Assembly: GCA_963778165.1 (NCBI GenBank)
Contig: CAVZTE010000003.1
Location: 372,001 to 436,000, forward strand
Source of the DNA: Bog-756 sp963778165
GTDB lineage: Bacteria; Actinomycetota; Acidimicrobiia; Acidimicrobiales; RAAP-2
Direction: 5' to 3'
DNA length: 64,000 nt
Positions 48,542-57,332 of this stretch are shown one piece after another (the stretch's first letter is position 1; the number at the start of each line of letters is the position of its first letter). Below the pieces are notes generated by a model. That model saw only the letters and a list, made by a program, of their open reading frames with translations, made no database searches and was not told the DNA's origin. Made by a program: the position numbers and the translations under genes.

Positions 48542-49718
48542 ATGAGCCCCGAGGGCCACTCCGAGGAGCTCCGGGCCGCCAACGAGGTCGACACCAAGGT
48601 CGACCACGTCACCACCTCGACCCGTGACCCCCAGGAGCTGGCCACACGACTCCGTCAGTGGCTGGCCGACCGCCTCGGCTCCGGCGCCGACCCGGTCATC
48701 AGTGACGTGACCAGCCCCGAGAGCAACGGCATGTCCTCAGAGACGCTCCTGTTCACCGCGGTGTGGGACGAGGACGGCCGCCCGGTGAGCCCACCGGCTG
48801 GTGGCCCGGATCGAGCCCCCGGCCACCGACTACCCGGTGTTCACCACCTACGACATGGGCATGCAGTTCCAGGTCATGCGCCTGGTCCACGAGCAGACCT
48901 CGGTGCCGGTGCCCGAGACCTTCTGGTACGAGCCCGATCCCGCCGTGCTGGGCGGCCCGTTCTTCGTCATGGCCCGGGTGGACGGCCTGGTGCCGCCGGA
49001 CGTCCTGCCGTACACCTTCGGCGACAACTGGGTCTTCGACGGGAGCGAGGCCGACCGCCAGACCATCCAGGAGTCGGCCATCCGGGCCATGGCCGGCATC
49101 CACACCATCACCCCGAAGGGGAACGACCTCTCGTTTCTGGAGCACCCGACCCCCGGGGCCAACTCGCTGGAGCGCAGCCTCAACCACTGGCGGGCCTACC
49201 ACGAGTGGGTGGTCAAAGACCGGCCCTCCCCGTTGCTGGCCGAGTGCTTCGACTGGTTGGTGGACAACCTGCCCACCGACCTCGGTGACGACGCCCTGTC
49301 CTGGGGCGACGGCCGGATCGGGAACATGATGTTCCAGGAGAACGAAGTGGTGGCGGTGCTCGACTGGGAGATGGCCGGGGTGGCCCCACCCGAGGTCGAC
49401 CTGGGCTGGATGTGCTATCTCCATCTGTTCTTCCAGGACCTCTGCGTGGACATGGGGGCACCCGGACTCCCCGGGATGTTCCGGCCGGTGGACGTGGCCG
49501 AGTCCTACGCCAAGGCCTCCGGCCGCCAGCCCGGGAACCTGCTGTGGCCCATCGCCTTCGCCGCCATCCGCCACGGGGCCATCATGCGCCGGGTCACCGA
49601 GCGCTCCATCTTCTTCGGCGAGGCCGCCGCCCCCGATGACATCGACGACCTGATCCTGCACCGGGCCACCCTGCGGGGCATCCTGGACGGCACCTACTGG
49701 TCCGGGGTGGCTCTCTGA
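48542..49718 (+). CDS. Aminoglycoside-phosphotransferase-fold kinase (APH family), one frameshift
   Basis: A protein-kinase-like phosphotransferase of about 391 residues. The catalytic loop reads LSWGDGRIGNMMF (HGDxxxxN type, with Trp for the usual His), and the metal Asp is in VAVLDWEMAGVAPPEVDLGW. The ATP-binding N-terminal lobe is in the first frame; the break is near 48793, where removing one C joins GRPVS to HRLVARIEPPATDYPVF. Similar proteins often occur near acyl-CoA or steroid metabolism genes. The substrate is unknown. It converges on the flavoprotein gene. Confidence 0.82.
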
Positions 49719-49752
49719 GTCGATCCGGATCGGGCGCTGCTCCCGGCGTCGG

Positions 49753-50883
49753 CTAGGAGCGGTCGAACCAGCGCCGGATGCGGGTGGTGCCGAAGGCCTG
49801 CTTGTCCTGGGCGATCTCCTGTGACGGTCCTTCGAGCTCCCCAGCCGGGGCCTGCCCGCTCAAGAAGGTGACGCTGACCCGGGCCACCATGTCGTGTCCG
49901 AACTCGAGGTAGCAGGTGCCCCGGCCGTCGTAGCTGGCCGGGGTGGAGCCGCTCCGGATCCGGGCGAGAATCTGCTCGGCCACCACCGAGGCCTGTCCTT
50001 CGGCGAAGACCCCGGCCTTCGGGGTGCCCACGCTGGTCACGTCCCCCACCGCGTACACGTCGGGGAACGAGGTCTCCAGGGTCAGCGGATCGACCGGTAT
50101 CCATCCGTCGACCGTCAAGCCCGACTCCTCCACCACGGCCGGTGCCCGGTGACGCGGGACGCCGAGGAACAGGTCGTAGCTCATCTCGGTGCCGTTGCCG
50201 ATCAGGGCCACCTTGCGCTCGGGGTCGAGCGACGTCACCAGGGACTCGGGGTGCCAGCTGATGTCCCGTTCGGCGAAGGCCACCAACAACGCCTCCGAGG
50301 CCGCCGGTGAGGGCGGGATCGGGACACCCAGGGGCATGACCAGCGAGATGGTGGAGGCGTCCCGCAGGCCCCGCCCGGTCAGGTAGTCGTGCATCAGCAG
50401 TGCGGTCTCGCTGGGGGCCGGGGGGCACTTGAAGGGGGTGGAGGTCACCCCGACGATCACCTCTCCACCCTGGAAGTCCGCCAGTACGTCACGGAGCCCC
50501 AACGCTCCGGGCACCGTGTAGAACTCGTGGCCCGCCTCCACCAACCCGGGGGTGGCCGACGGGTCGAGGTCGGCCCCGAGCGCCACCACCAGGATGTCGG
50601 CTTCGAACGCCCCGGCATCGGTCACCACCCGCTTGGCGGCCGGATCGATGGATTGGATGGCGGCCTGGACGAACCGCACGCCCGGCTTGTCGATGTCCTT
50701 GTAGGGGTGGAACACCGACGGGGCCGTCGTCCTCCCGAACATGACATCGAGCTTGGAGAAGCCGAAGATGAACCCCTCGCTCTGATCGATCAGGACCAGA
50801 TCGAGTTGGTCGCCCAACGCCTCGCTCAGGCTGGTCGACAGCTCCAGGCCGCCGAAACCCGCCCCCAGCACCACCACTCGCAC
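49753..50883 (-). CDS. SQR-like FAD-dependent oxidoreductase
   Basis: A 376-residue flavoprotein resembling the sulfide:quinone oxidoreductase/NADH dehydrogenase-II group. The FAD-binding N-terminus is MRVVVLGAGFGGLELSTSL, the second dinucleotide region includes ADILVVALGADLD, and the FAD-closing motif is PDVYAVGDVTSVGTPKAGVF. A Cys in STPFKCPPAPSETALLMHDY matches a position conserved in SQR-like enzymes, but the full Cys set is not visible. It is last of five minus-strand genes running from a two-component system. Confidence 0.85.
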   Translation of the reverse strand: MRVVVLGAGFGGLELSTSLSEALGDQLDLVLIDQSEGFIFGFSKLDVMFGRTTAPSVFHPYKDIDKPGVRFVQAAIQSIDPAAKRVVTDAGAFEADILVVALGADLDPSATPGLVEAGHEFYTVPGALGLRDVLADFQGGEVIVGVTSTPFKCPPAPSETALLMHDYLTGRGLRDASTISLVMPLGVPIPPSPAASEALLVAFAERDISWHPESLVTSLDPERKVALIGNGTEMSYDLFLGVPRHRAPAVVEESGLTVDGWIPVDPLTLETSFPDVYAVGDVTSVGTPKAGVFAEGQASVVAEQILARIRSGSTPASYDGRGTCYLEFGHDMVARVSVTFLSGQAPAGELEGPSQEIAQDKQAFGTTRIRRWFDRS

Positions 50884-50957
50884 GCCGTGAAGTTACCAGG
50901 GGGAGTCCTGATCCGACGGGGTGGGGCGTCGCAGCCCTGGACTGTGAGAACGAGGGA

Positions 50958-52048
50958 CTACCAGAACGACGACTCGGCCCCGAGCCCCAGCTCCGGGTGG
51001 GCCCCGGTGATCATGGGCTGGCAGTTGCCCCGTCCCTCGGCCCCCGTGTCGAGGTCGCGCACCACCACGAAGGTGTCCCGCAGCTGGTGCAGCTCCCGGG
51101 CCACCTCCGGGCGGCGAGCAGTCCTCGATGCGCTCCCCGTCGACCAGCAGCTCGCCCCGCCATTCCCCGTGGTGGTGGCCCTGCCAACCGAAGTACAGGC
51201 CGGCCCCCAGGTGGAACCCGGTGGCGGTGGGGACCTCCAGGCGGAAGTGCCGCTCCGAGCCGTCCTCCATGGTCACCGCCACGTCGCCCCCGAGTCAGCC
51301 GACGGTTGTCGGGGTCGTAGGTCAGGTCCGGCCGGATGTCGGCCATGCGCTCCACCTTGCCGTCGGGGTGCTCGATGGCCCCCATCACCGTGCGGTGGCG
51401 GTGGCCGAATCCCCGGCTGTCGATCACGTGCATGAACAGGCCCCACCGCGTGCCGTCCGGGTCGGTCATCAGGGTGGGGGACCAGATCATCGTGAAGTCC
51501 ATGGCCGCCACCGGGTTGAACGGGTCGACGTCGGTCGGCGGCGTCCCTACGTCGTAGCGAACCCCCCACGAATGGTCCCGGGTCGACACCCACTCCTCGG
51601 GGTCCATCTCGAACCGCTCCCCGTCGATCTCGATCCACCCCGAGGCCGTCCCGATCTGGTGGTACCGGACGAGGTCGGCACTGACCCGGTAGCCCAGCGG
51701 GGTGCGCTGGTGGGTGCGCTCCTCGGTGGCGGGGGGCAGCACGGCCTGGTACGTCCACTCGAAGGCCAGCGGCTGGCAGTCGTTGGGCTCGAGGCTGAAC
51801 CGCACCCGTCGCATCGGCTCGAGCACCTCGTAGCGGATGGGCCCGACCGAGGACAGGTCGATGTGGGGGAACAGCCGGCGACTGCCCCGGACGGTGATCT
51901 GCTCGGTGCCCCGGGACAGCCCGGCGTAACCGTCCAGCACATTGCGGTTGGTGTACTTCCCCATACCGAATCCCAGTTGGAGGCTCCCGTCCCGGCGCGC
52001 CGCCATGGCGCAGATCTTCTCGGTCCATGACGGGTCGCTGGCCCCCAC
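50958..52048 (-). CDS. AttH/CrtC-like lipocalin-fold protein, two or more frameshifts
   Basis: An uncharacterised protein of about 365 residues. The segments PHIDLSSVGPIRYEVLEP, WVSTRDHSWGVRYDVG and LYFGWQGHHHGEWRGELL resemble AttH/carotenoid-hydratase-like proteins (DUF7064/7065 group). The frame changes near 51288 and 51112; removing one G at each gives RLTRGDVAVTMEDG and CSPPEVARELHQLRDTF. The end is TAG at 50958. GTG 52048 is the first start in frame, but coding-like sequence (RDERLDHQIADTFAT) continues upstream to about 52095, so the true start may be lost. Confidence 0.62.
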
Positions 52049-52136
52049 GGTGGCGAAGGTGTCGGCGATCTGGTGATCGAGGCGTTCGTCACGGCCAGCG
52101 GCCCAGGGTTGGCACCGTCCCTAAGGGGTTGGCCAG

Positions 52137-52938
52137 TCAGACGCCGAGGCTACCTTTGGCCGCCTTCTCGAAGAGCCGGTAGGGGAGGAGCCGCTTGCCC
52201 ATGATCCCGATCCGCTCGTCGAACTTGCCCACCGATATCCGCCGGGGTGGACGCCTGGCCTTGAGCACCCGCTCGACCACCACGGCCACGTCGTCGGGCG
52301 GCACGCCGTTGGTTTCGTCGGCGATCATGGTGCGGAGCGCCTTCCGTGGCGTCTCGGTAGGGGTCGTCACCCTGCGGGGGCTCGCACGTCCCGTCGGCTG
52401 CTCGGTGAAGTCGGTGCGGACGTTGCCCGGCTCCACCAGGGTCACGTGGATGCCGAACGGCTCCACCTCGTAGGCCAGCGACTCGGCGTACCCCTCCATG
52501 GCGAACTTGCTGGCGCTGTAGAAGGACTGGAAGGGGATGCCCACGATCCCGCCGATGGAGCTGATCAGGATGATCCGGCCGCCGCCCCTGGCGCCGCATG
52601 ACCGGCAGGGCGTGCTGCACCACCCGCACCGCCCCCCAGAAGTTGGTCTCCATCTGGTCCTTGGCGTCGGCGATCGGGGTCTGCTCGGCCGCCCCGGCCA
52701 GGCCCCAGCCGGCGCAGGCCACCACCGCGTCGAGACGACCCTGCTCGGCCGTGATGGTGTCGAAGCCGGCCGCCACCGAGGCGTCGTCGTCGACGTCCAT
52801 GGCCATGCGGCGACCAGCCTCCCGGCGAGGTGCCCCGGCGGCTGGCCCCGAAGACCTTCCACCCCGGGCGTGCTGGCGGTCGGCGCAGGACTGCCCGATC
52901 CCCGCCGAGGCCCCGGTGATCAGGATCACGTCACCCAT
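52137..52938 (-). CDS. Short-chain dehydrogenase/reductase, at least three frameshifts
   Basis: An SDR oxidoreductase of about 265 residues. The cofactor loop is LITGASAGIGQSCADR, the central motif is VACAGWGLAG, the catalytic Ser is in ILISSIGGIVG and the Tyr/Lys in FYSASKFAMEGYAE. The substrate-loop region is VEPGNVRTDFTEQP. Frames change near 52880, 52810 and 52595. The ATG start overlaps the kinase stop region by a few bases. Substrate unknown; it may act with the AttH-like protein and flavoprotein downstream. Confidence 0.78.
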
Positions 52939-54598
52939 CGGTTCTCCTCTCGACGGTGGCCGGCCGGTCCGGGCCGGCCGGCGGGTTGATCACGGACGGG
53001 TCGCCGGCCGGCGGGCCCTCCGCCGGAGGTAGCTCGATGGCCGGTGGCACCACGGCCGATAGCGGTATGGCCGGCGGGGGAGTCAGGCCGGGTGGGGCCG
53101 GCGTGCCTCCCGGATGGATCCGGTGCTGGGCCGGGTCGTCCACCCCGGCCCCCGGCCTGGCGGACCGGCTGGCGGGTCGGCCTGGCGGAGTCCGGTCTGG
53201 CGGAGTCCGGTCTGGCGGAGTCCGGTCTGGTCGCGGCGCGCATCCACACCACCATTCTGGTGCCGCGGCCGTCGGCCACCGGTGATTCCGCCCCGACCGA
53301 TGGCCCCCATGGCCGAGGCCAGCTCGGACACGATGGCCAGGCCCAGGCCGGATCCCTTGCGCCTGCCGCTCACCCGGTCGGAGACGAAGTGGCGCTCGAA
53401 GACCTTGGCCAGCTGGTCGGCGGGGATGCCGGGGCCGTCGTCGGACACCCAGGCCACCGGCCGGCCGCCCGATGGTGCCCGCCGCCCACCACCATCCGGT
53501 GGTCGGCGAAGGAGGAGGCGTTCTCCACCAGGTTGGCCACCACCTGGCCGAGCCGGTCGCGGGTCAGCCTCGACCCACAGCGGCACATCCGAGCCCGGGG
53601 CGGTGACCAGCTCCAGTCCGAGCTGGCGGGCCCGGGGCCGGAAGCCGTCGGCCACCTCGCTGCACCACTTCGGAGCAGTCGACGGTCCGGACGTCGAGGG
53701 AGAAGCGGTCGGCGTCCAGGCGGGCCAGGTCGAGGAGGTCCTGACCAGTCGTTCGAGGCGGCGGGCCTCGGCGCTGATGACCGTGGCCGCCGCGGTCGGG
53801 TCGTCGGTGGCGCCGTCGACGACGGCGTCGGCATAGCCCCGGATCGAGGTCAGGGGGGTCCGCAGCTCGTGGGAGACGGAGAGGAGGAACTGCCGCTCTT
53901 GGTCGCGGGCCCGGACCAGGTTGGCCCCCATGGCATTGATGGACTCGGCCAGCTCGGCGAACTCCGGGATCTTCGTGGGGCGTGATCGGGATGGTGGCGT
54001 CGAGGTCGCCGGAGGCGATCCGCCGGGTGGCGGTCACCGCCGCCGACCAGGGGCCGGGTGAACCGGCGGGCCAGGGCCGCCGCCACCAGGGCCGGCCAGG
54101 ACCAGCCCGATGGCGGCCACCAGGGCGAAGTAGCGGAGGCCGCCGGCCGGACTGTGGATCTGGCGGGTGATCACCAGCACGGGCAGGTAGTCTGGTGACC
54201 TGGGTGAGCGGGGTGGGGAGGGCGGCGTAGATCAGCAGGGAGCTGGTGTGGCCCACCGTCTGACTGCCGGCCTGCGAGGCCGGGGATGTTCAGCATCGAG
54301 CCGGGGTGATCCCCGCCGGGAGCTGGCCCGGATGACCGAGCCGTCGGGGTAGAGCGCGACGACGTCGATTCCGGCCAGGGCGCCGGCGTCGGCGATCACC
54401 GGAGCTCCCTCCGGAAGCTGGCCTTGGTGGCCGTCGGTGCCGCTCGAGAGGGTCTGGGAGATGGCCTGGGCCTGCTGCGGAGCTGGTGCTGGCTGGTCGG
54501 AGGGAGTCATGGCGGATGAGGAAGTAGCTGCCGACACTGGTGACCAGCACCGTCCCCGCCACCAGGAGCACGATGGCGAGGGTCAGCCGGCGTCTCAT
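52931..54598 (-). pseudogene. Sensor histidine kinase, many frameshifts
   Basis: The pieces in three frames make one membrane sensor kinase. In order: TM1 (LTLAIVLLVAGTVLVTSVGS), an extracytoplasmic region, TM2 near 54110, HAMP (VTATRRIASGDLDATI), HisKA with FLLSVSHELRTPLTSIRG, and HATPase with WVSDDGPGIPADQLAKVF, GSGLGLAIVSELASAMGA and RGTRMVVWMRA. A Pro-rich tail follows and would end at 52931. At least eight indels are needed, but every catalytic block is intact, so sequence error is more likely than decay. It pairs with the upstream response regulator. Confidence 0.8.
53182..53226. repeat. Three 15-bp tandem repeats in the kinase tail
   Basis: CTGGCGGAGTCCGGT is repeated exactly three times (53182, 53197, 53212). 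On the kinase strand it codes a repeating pentapeptide (ARPDS in the frame that follows RMVVWMRA). Confidence 0.8.
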
Positions 54599-54700
54599 CT
54601 GGGTGGCCTCAGCCTCATGGGCCTCATGGGCCTCATGGGCCTCATGGGCGTCATGCGGGGCGTCTCATTCTCGGTCAGGGGCCTCACGTGGTCGCCTCAT
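54595..54700 (-). other. Chain of three ATGA-linked mini-ORFs between response regulator and kinase
   Basis: On the minus strand the regulator stop overlaps an ATG (ATGA) opening an 11-codon ORF (54700-54665). Its stop overlaps a 5-codon ORF (54668-54651), whose stop overlaps a 19-codon ORF (54654-54595), whose stop overlaps the kinase ATG. The longest is made by a CCCATGAGG repeat (MRP units, four copies of CCTCATGGG at 54613-54648 on the plus strand). Confidence 0.45.
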
Positions 54701-55468
54701 CCGAGCCGGTAGCCCACGCCCCAGACCGTGGCCAGCGGCAGGTCGGCGCCGAGCTTCTTGCGCAGCTGGCGGACATGGACGTCGACCGTGCGCTCGTCGC
54801 CGTACCAGTCGTCGCCCCACACCCCGTTGAGCAGCTGCCGCCGCGACAGGGCCAGCCCGAGGTTGTCCACCAGGTAGGCCAACAGCTCGAACTCCTGGGT
54901 GGCCAGCGGGACCACGGTGCCCTCCAGCCTGACCTCCCGGCGCCCGGCGTCGACCTCGATGGCGCCCAGCTCCACCACCGCCGGGGCCGACGGGGCCTGG
55001 GGCACGCCGGTCCGGCGCAGGATGGCGTGCACCCGGGCCACCAGCTCCCGGGCCGAGAACGGCTTGGTCACGTAGTCGTCCGCCCCGAGCTCGAGCCCGA
55101 GGACCCGGTCCACCTCGTCGTCACGTGCGCTGAGGATGAGCACGGGGATGGTGCCGGCGGCCCGTGTTCCGGGCCCGTGTTCCTGCGGCCCGTGTTCCGG
55201 CGGCCCGTGTTCCGGCGGCCGCGGTACCGGATGACCCCTGCGAGCCATTGCCGAGGCGGCGGCAGACGTCGAAGCCGTCGAGACGGCCGGGCAGGCCGAT
55301 GTCCACGATGACCAGTTGGGGCTGCTCCCGGGCTACGAGCTCGAGGCCGGCCTCACCGTCGTCGGCCTGCAGGACCCGGAAGCCGTCGCGGCGGAGGTAC
55401 ATGGCGACCAGGTCCGAGATGTGATGATCGTCCTCGATCACCACCAGGGTGTCTTCGGCGGTGGCCAT
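54697..55468 (-). CDS. OmpR-type response regulator with receiver insertion, one frameshift
   Basis: Two-component regulator. Receiver: acidic pair in VVIEDDHHISDLVAMYLRRD, phospho-Asp in VIVDIGLPGRLDGFDVC, conserved Lys in ADDYVTKPFSARELVARVH. C-terminal winged helix: PLATQEFELLAYLVDN and DERTVDVHVRQLRKKLGA. Between helix 3 and strand 4 lies a 25-30-residue insert of AAGTR repeats. One repeat copy (55173-55185) is 13 instead of 15 bp; restoring it joins the two frames. ATG 55468 is preferred. It lies directly upstream of the kinase, so the pair are partners. Confidence 0.85.
55158..55215. repeat. Four tandem 15-bp repeats inside the receiver domain
   Basis: CGGCCCGTGTTCCGG occurs at 55158, 55186 and 55201, with a shortened 13-bp copy at 55173-55185. 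Read in frame on the minus strand it codes AAGTR units. Confidence 0.8.
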
Positions 55469-55658
55469 CCGACCAGCCTGCCACCGCCCCGCGGTGCACC
55501 GTCGGCGCATGGTTAGGGAAGTGTGAGCGGGCACTGCCGGGTCAGCCCGCCGGGTCCAGTGCTGGGGCCCGGGGCGGTGCCGGCCTCCGGGTCCCGGGCG
55601 GCCCGCCCGGGGCGCCGGCCGGCCCCGCCCGGGTCACCGCCGGCGACGGGGGCGCCGG

Positions 55659-55664
55659 TAGGCT
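55659..55664 (+). promoter_or_regulatory. Possible -10 box of the trpCFBA operon
   Basis: TAGGCT ends 9 nt before the trpC ATG. The 205-bp divergent region 55469-55673 is otherwise very GC-rich; no Trp leader peptide or attenuator is apparent. Confidence 0.35.
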
Positions 55665-55673
55665 GCAAGCGCC

Positions 55674-56470
55674 ATGCCGGCCTACCTGGACTCCATCGTT
55701 GCCGCCCACCGGGCCCACGCCGAGGACGACCACCGTCGACCTCGACGAGGCCCTCGAACGGGCCACCAAGGCTGGACCGGTAGCCCGGTCATCCGCCGTC
55801 CTGGACGCCAGCGGCGTCCGCCCGAGACGGGATGGCGGTCATCTCCGAGATCAAGCGACGCTCGCCGTCCAAGGGGGACCTCGATCCGCGACCTCGACCC
55901 GGCCTAGGTGGCCGCCGAGTACGAGTCCGGAGGGGCCGCCTGCCTGTCGGTCCTGACCGACCAGGAGTTCTTCGGTGGCAGCACCTAGGACCTGGTCGCC
56001 GCCCGGGCCGCCTGCCAGCTCCCCGTCCTGCGCAAGGACTTCACGGTCAGCGCCCTGGACGTGTGCGATGCCCGGATCATGGGGGCGGACGCCGTCCTGT
56101 TGATCGTGGCCGCCCTGACCGATGACGAGTTCCAGTCCTTTCTCGCTCTGGCCCGGCGGTGTCGGCCTGACAGCGCTGGTCGAGGTGCACGACGAGCTCG
56201 AGCTCAAGCGGGCCCTCGGGGCCGGGGCCACCGTCGTCGGGGTGAACCAGCGGGACCTGCGCACCTTCGAGGTCGACCACCAGCGGGCCCTGGACCTGGG
56301 TCGTCATCCCCACCGACGTGGTGGCGGTGGCGGAGTCGGGGATCCGGGACGCCGACGACGTGGCCTCGCTGGCCGGTGCGGGATTCCGGGCCGTGCTGGT
56401 GGGGGAGACCCTCGTCCGCGTCGGGGACCGCCGGGGTGCGGTGGCCGGGCTGCTCGGTAACCGCCGGTGA
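55674..56470 (+). pseudogene. trpC: Indole-3-glycerol phosphate synthase, heavily frameshifted
   Basis: Pieces of TrpC appear in order across three frames: MPAYLDSIVAAHRAHAEDD, TVDLDEALERATKAG, MAVISEIKRRSPSKGDL (catalytic Lys region), AAEYESGGAACLSVLTDQEF, LPVLRKDFTVSALDVCDARI, LTALVEVHDELELKRALGAG, VVGVNQRDLRTFEVD and VVAVAESGIRDADDV. Frame changes lie near 55735, 55826, 55880, 56160 and 56305. Two in-frame TAG codons at 55905-55907 and 55986-55988 both sit inside CCTAGG. All active-site blocks survive, so the gene is probably intact in the organism and this copy reflects sequence error. Confidence 0.82.
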
Positions 56471-56519
56471 GCCCCTCGCTACGACCGCCGACCGGCCGGC
56501 CGAGAACGACCCCGGGGAG

Positions 56520-57266
56520 ATGTTCGTCAAGATCTGCGGGGTGACCACCGAGGCCGACGCCCTGCTGGCGGTGGGGATGGGGGCGGCCGCGGTGGGCTTC
56601 GTCTTCGCCCCCTCGCCCCGTCAGATGTCACCGACAGCGGTGGGCGACATCGTCAAGCGCATCCCCCACGAGATCGTGACCGTCGGGGTGTTCCGGGACG
56701 AGGCCCCCCACCGGGTCATCGACATCGCCAACCACCTCGGGCTGCGGGCGGTCCAACTCCACGGGATGGAGTCGGCCGAGCACACCCGGTGGATCGCCGA
56801 GAGGGTGGGGCTCACCATCAAGGCCTTCCCCGCCGGTAACCCGAGGATCGTCCACTTCTCCGAGTACGGCGCCGAACTGTTGATGATCGACGGGGCCAGC
56901 CCGGGATCGGGCGAGCTGTTCGACTGGCGGCTGGCCGAAGGGGTGGTCGATCCGCGCCGCCTGATCGTCTCGGGCGGCCTCCGCCCCGACAACGTGAGCG
57001 CCGCCATCGCCCACCTCCATCCCTGGGGGGTGGACGTCTGTAGTGGGGTCGAGGCGTCGCCAGGGGTGAAGGACCCGATCAAACTCCGCCAGTTCATCGC
57101 CGCCGCCCACGCCGCCGCCGAGGAGGTGGCCATCTCCGAACGGGCCGGGATGCCGCCGTGGGGCACGCCCGAGGGCCAGCTCGACGCCGAGCCGGGATCG
57201 GCGGCCCCCCGGGGCCGGGCCCGGCGGAGGAGTCGGCCGGCCTGTTCGATTGGCAGAGCGAGTGAG
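56520..57266 (+). CDS. trpF: Phosphoribosylanthranilate isomerase, frameshift near the end
   Basis: A TIM-barrel isomerase with the catalytic Cys in MFVKICGVTTEADAL, AAAVGFVFAPSPRQ, VQLHGME, the Asp region LLMIDGASPGSG, GGLRPDNV and VDVCSGVEASPGVKD. The current frame runs into trpB without a stop. A shift near 57200, in a C6 run, gives the ending EESAGLFDWQSE and TGA at 57264-57266, a plausible TrpF C-terminus. A dedicated trpF is notable because many actinobacteria rely on PriA for this step. Confidence 0.88.
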
Positions 57267-57324
57267 CGGGCCAGTGACAGGGCGAGTGAGCGGGCCAGTG
57301 CGCGGGCGAGCGACAGCGGGGATG
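57258..57324 (+). repeat. 24-bp tandem repeat between trpF and trpB
   Basis: Copies at 57258-57281 and 57282-57305 (both starting GCGAGTGAGCGGGCCAGTG) differ at two bases, followed by a partial third copy. Several TGA codons fall in the repeat. Confidence 0.65.
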
Positions 57325-57332
57325 AGCGAGTA

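Noticed and set aside
55905..55988. TAG recoding (pyrrolysine or suppression) in trpC
   Set aside because: No recoding machinery is visible, the same gene also needs five frame corrections, and both codons share a CCTAGG context pointing to sequence error.
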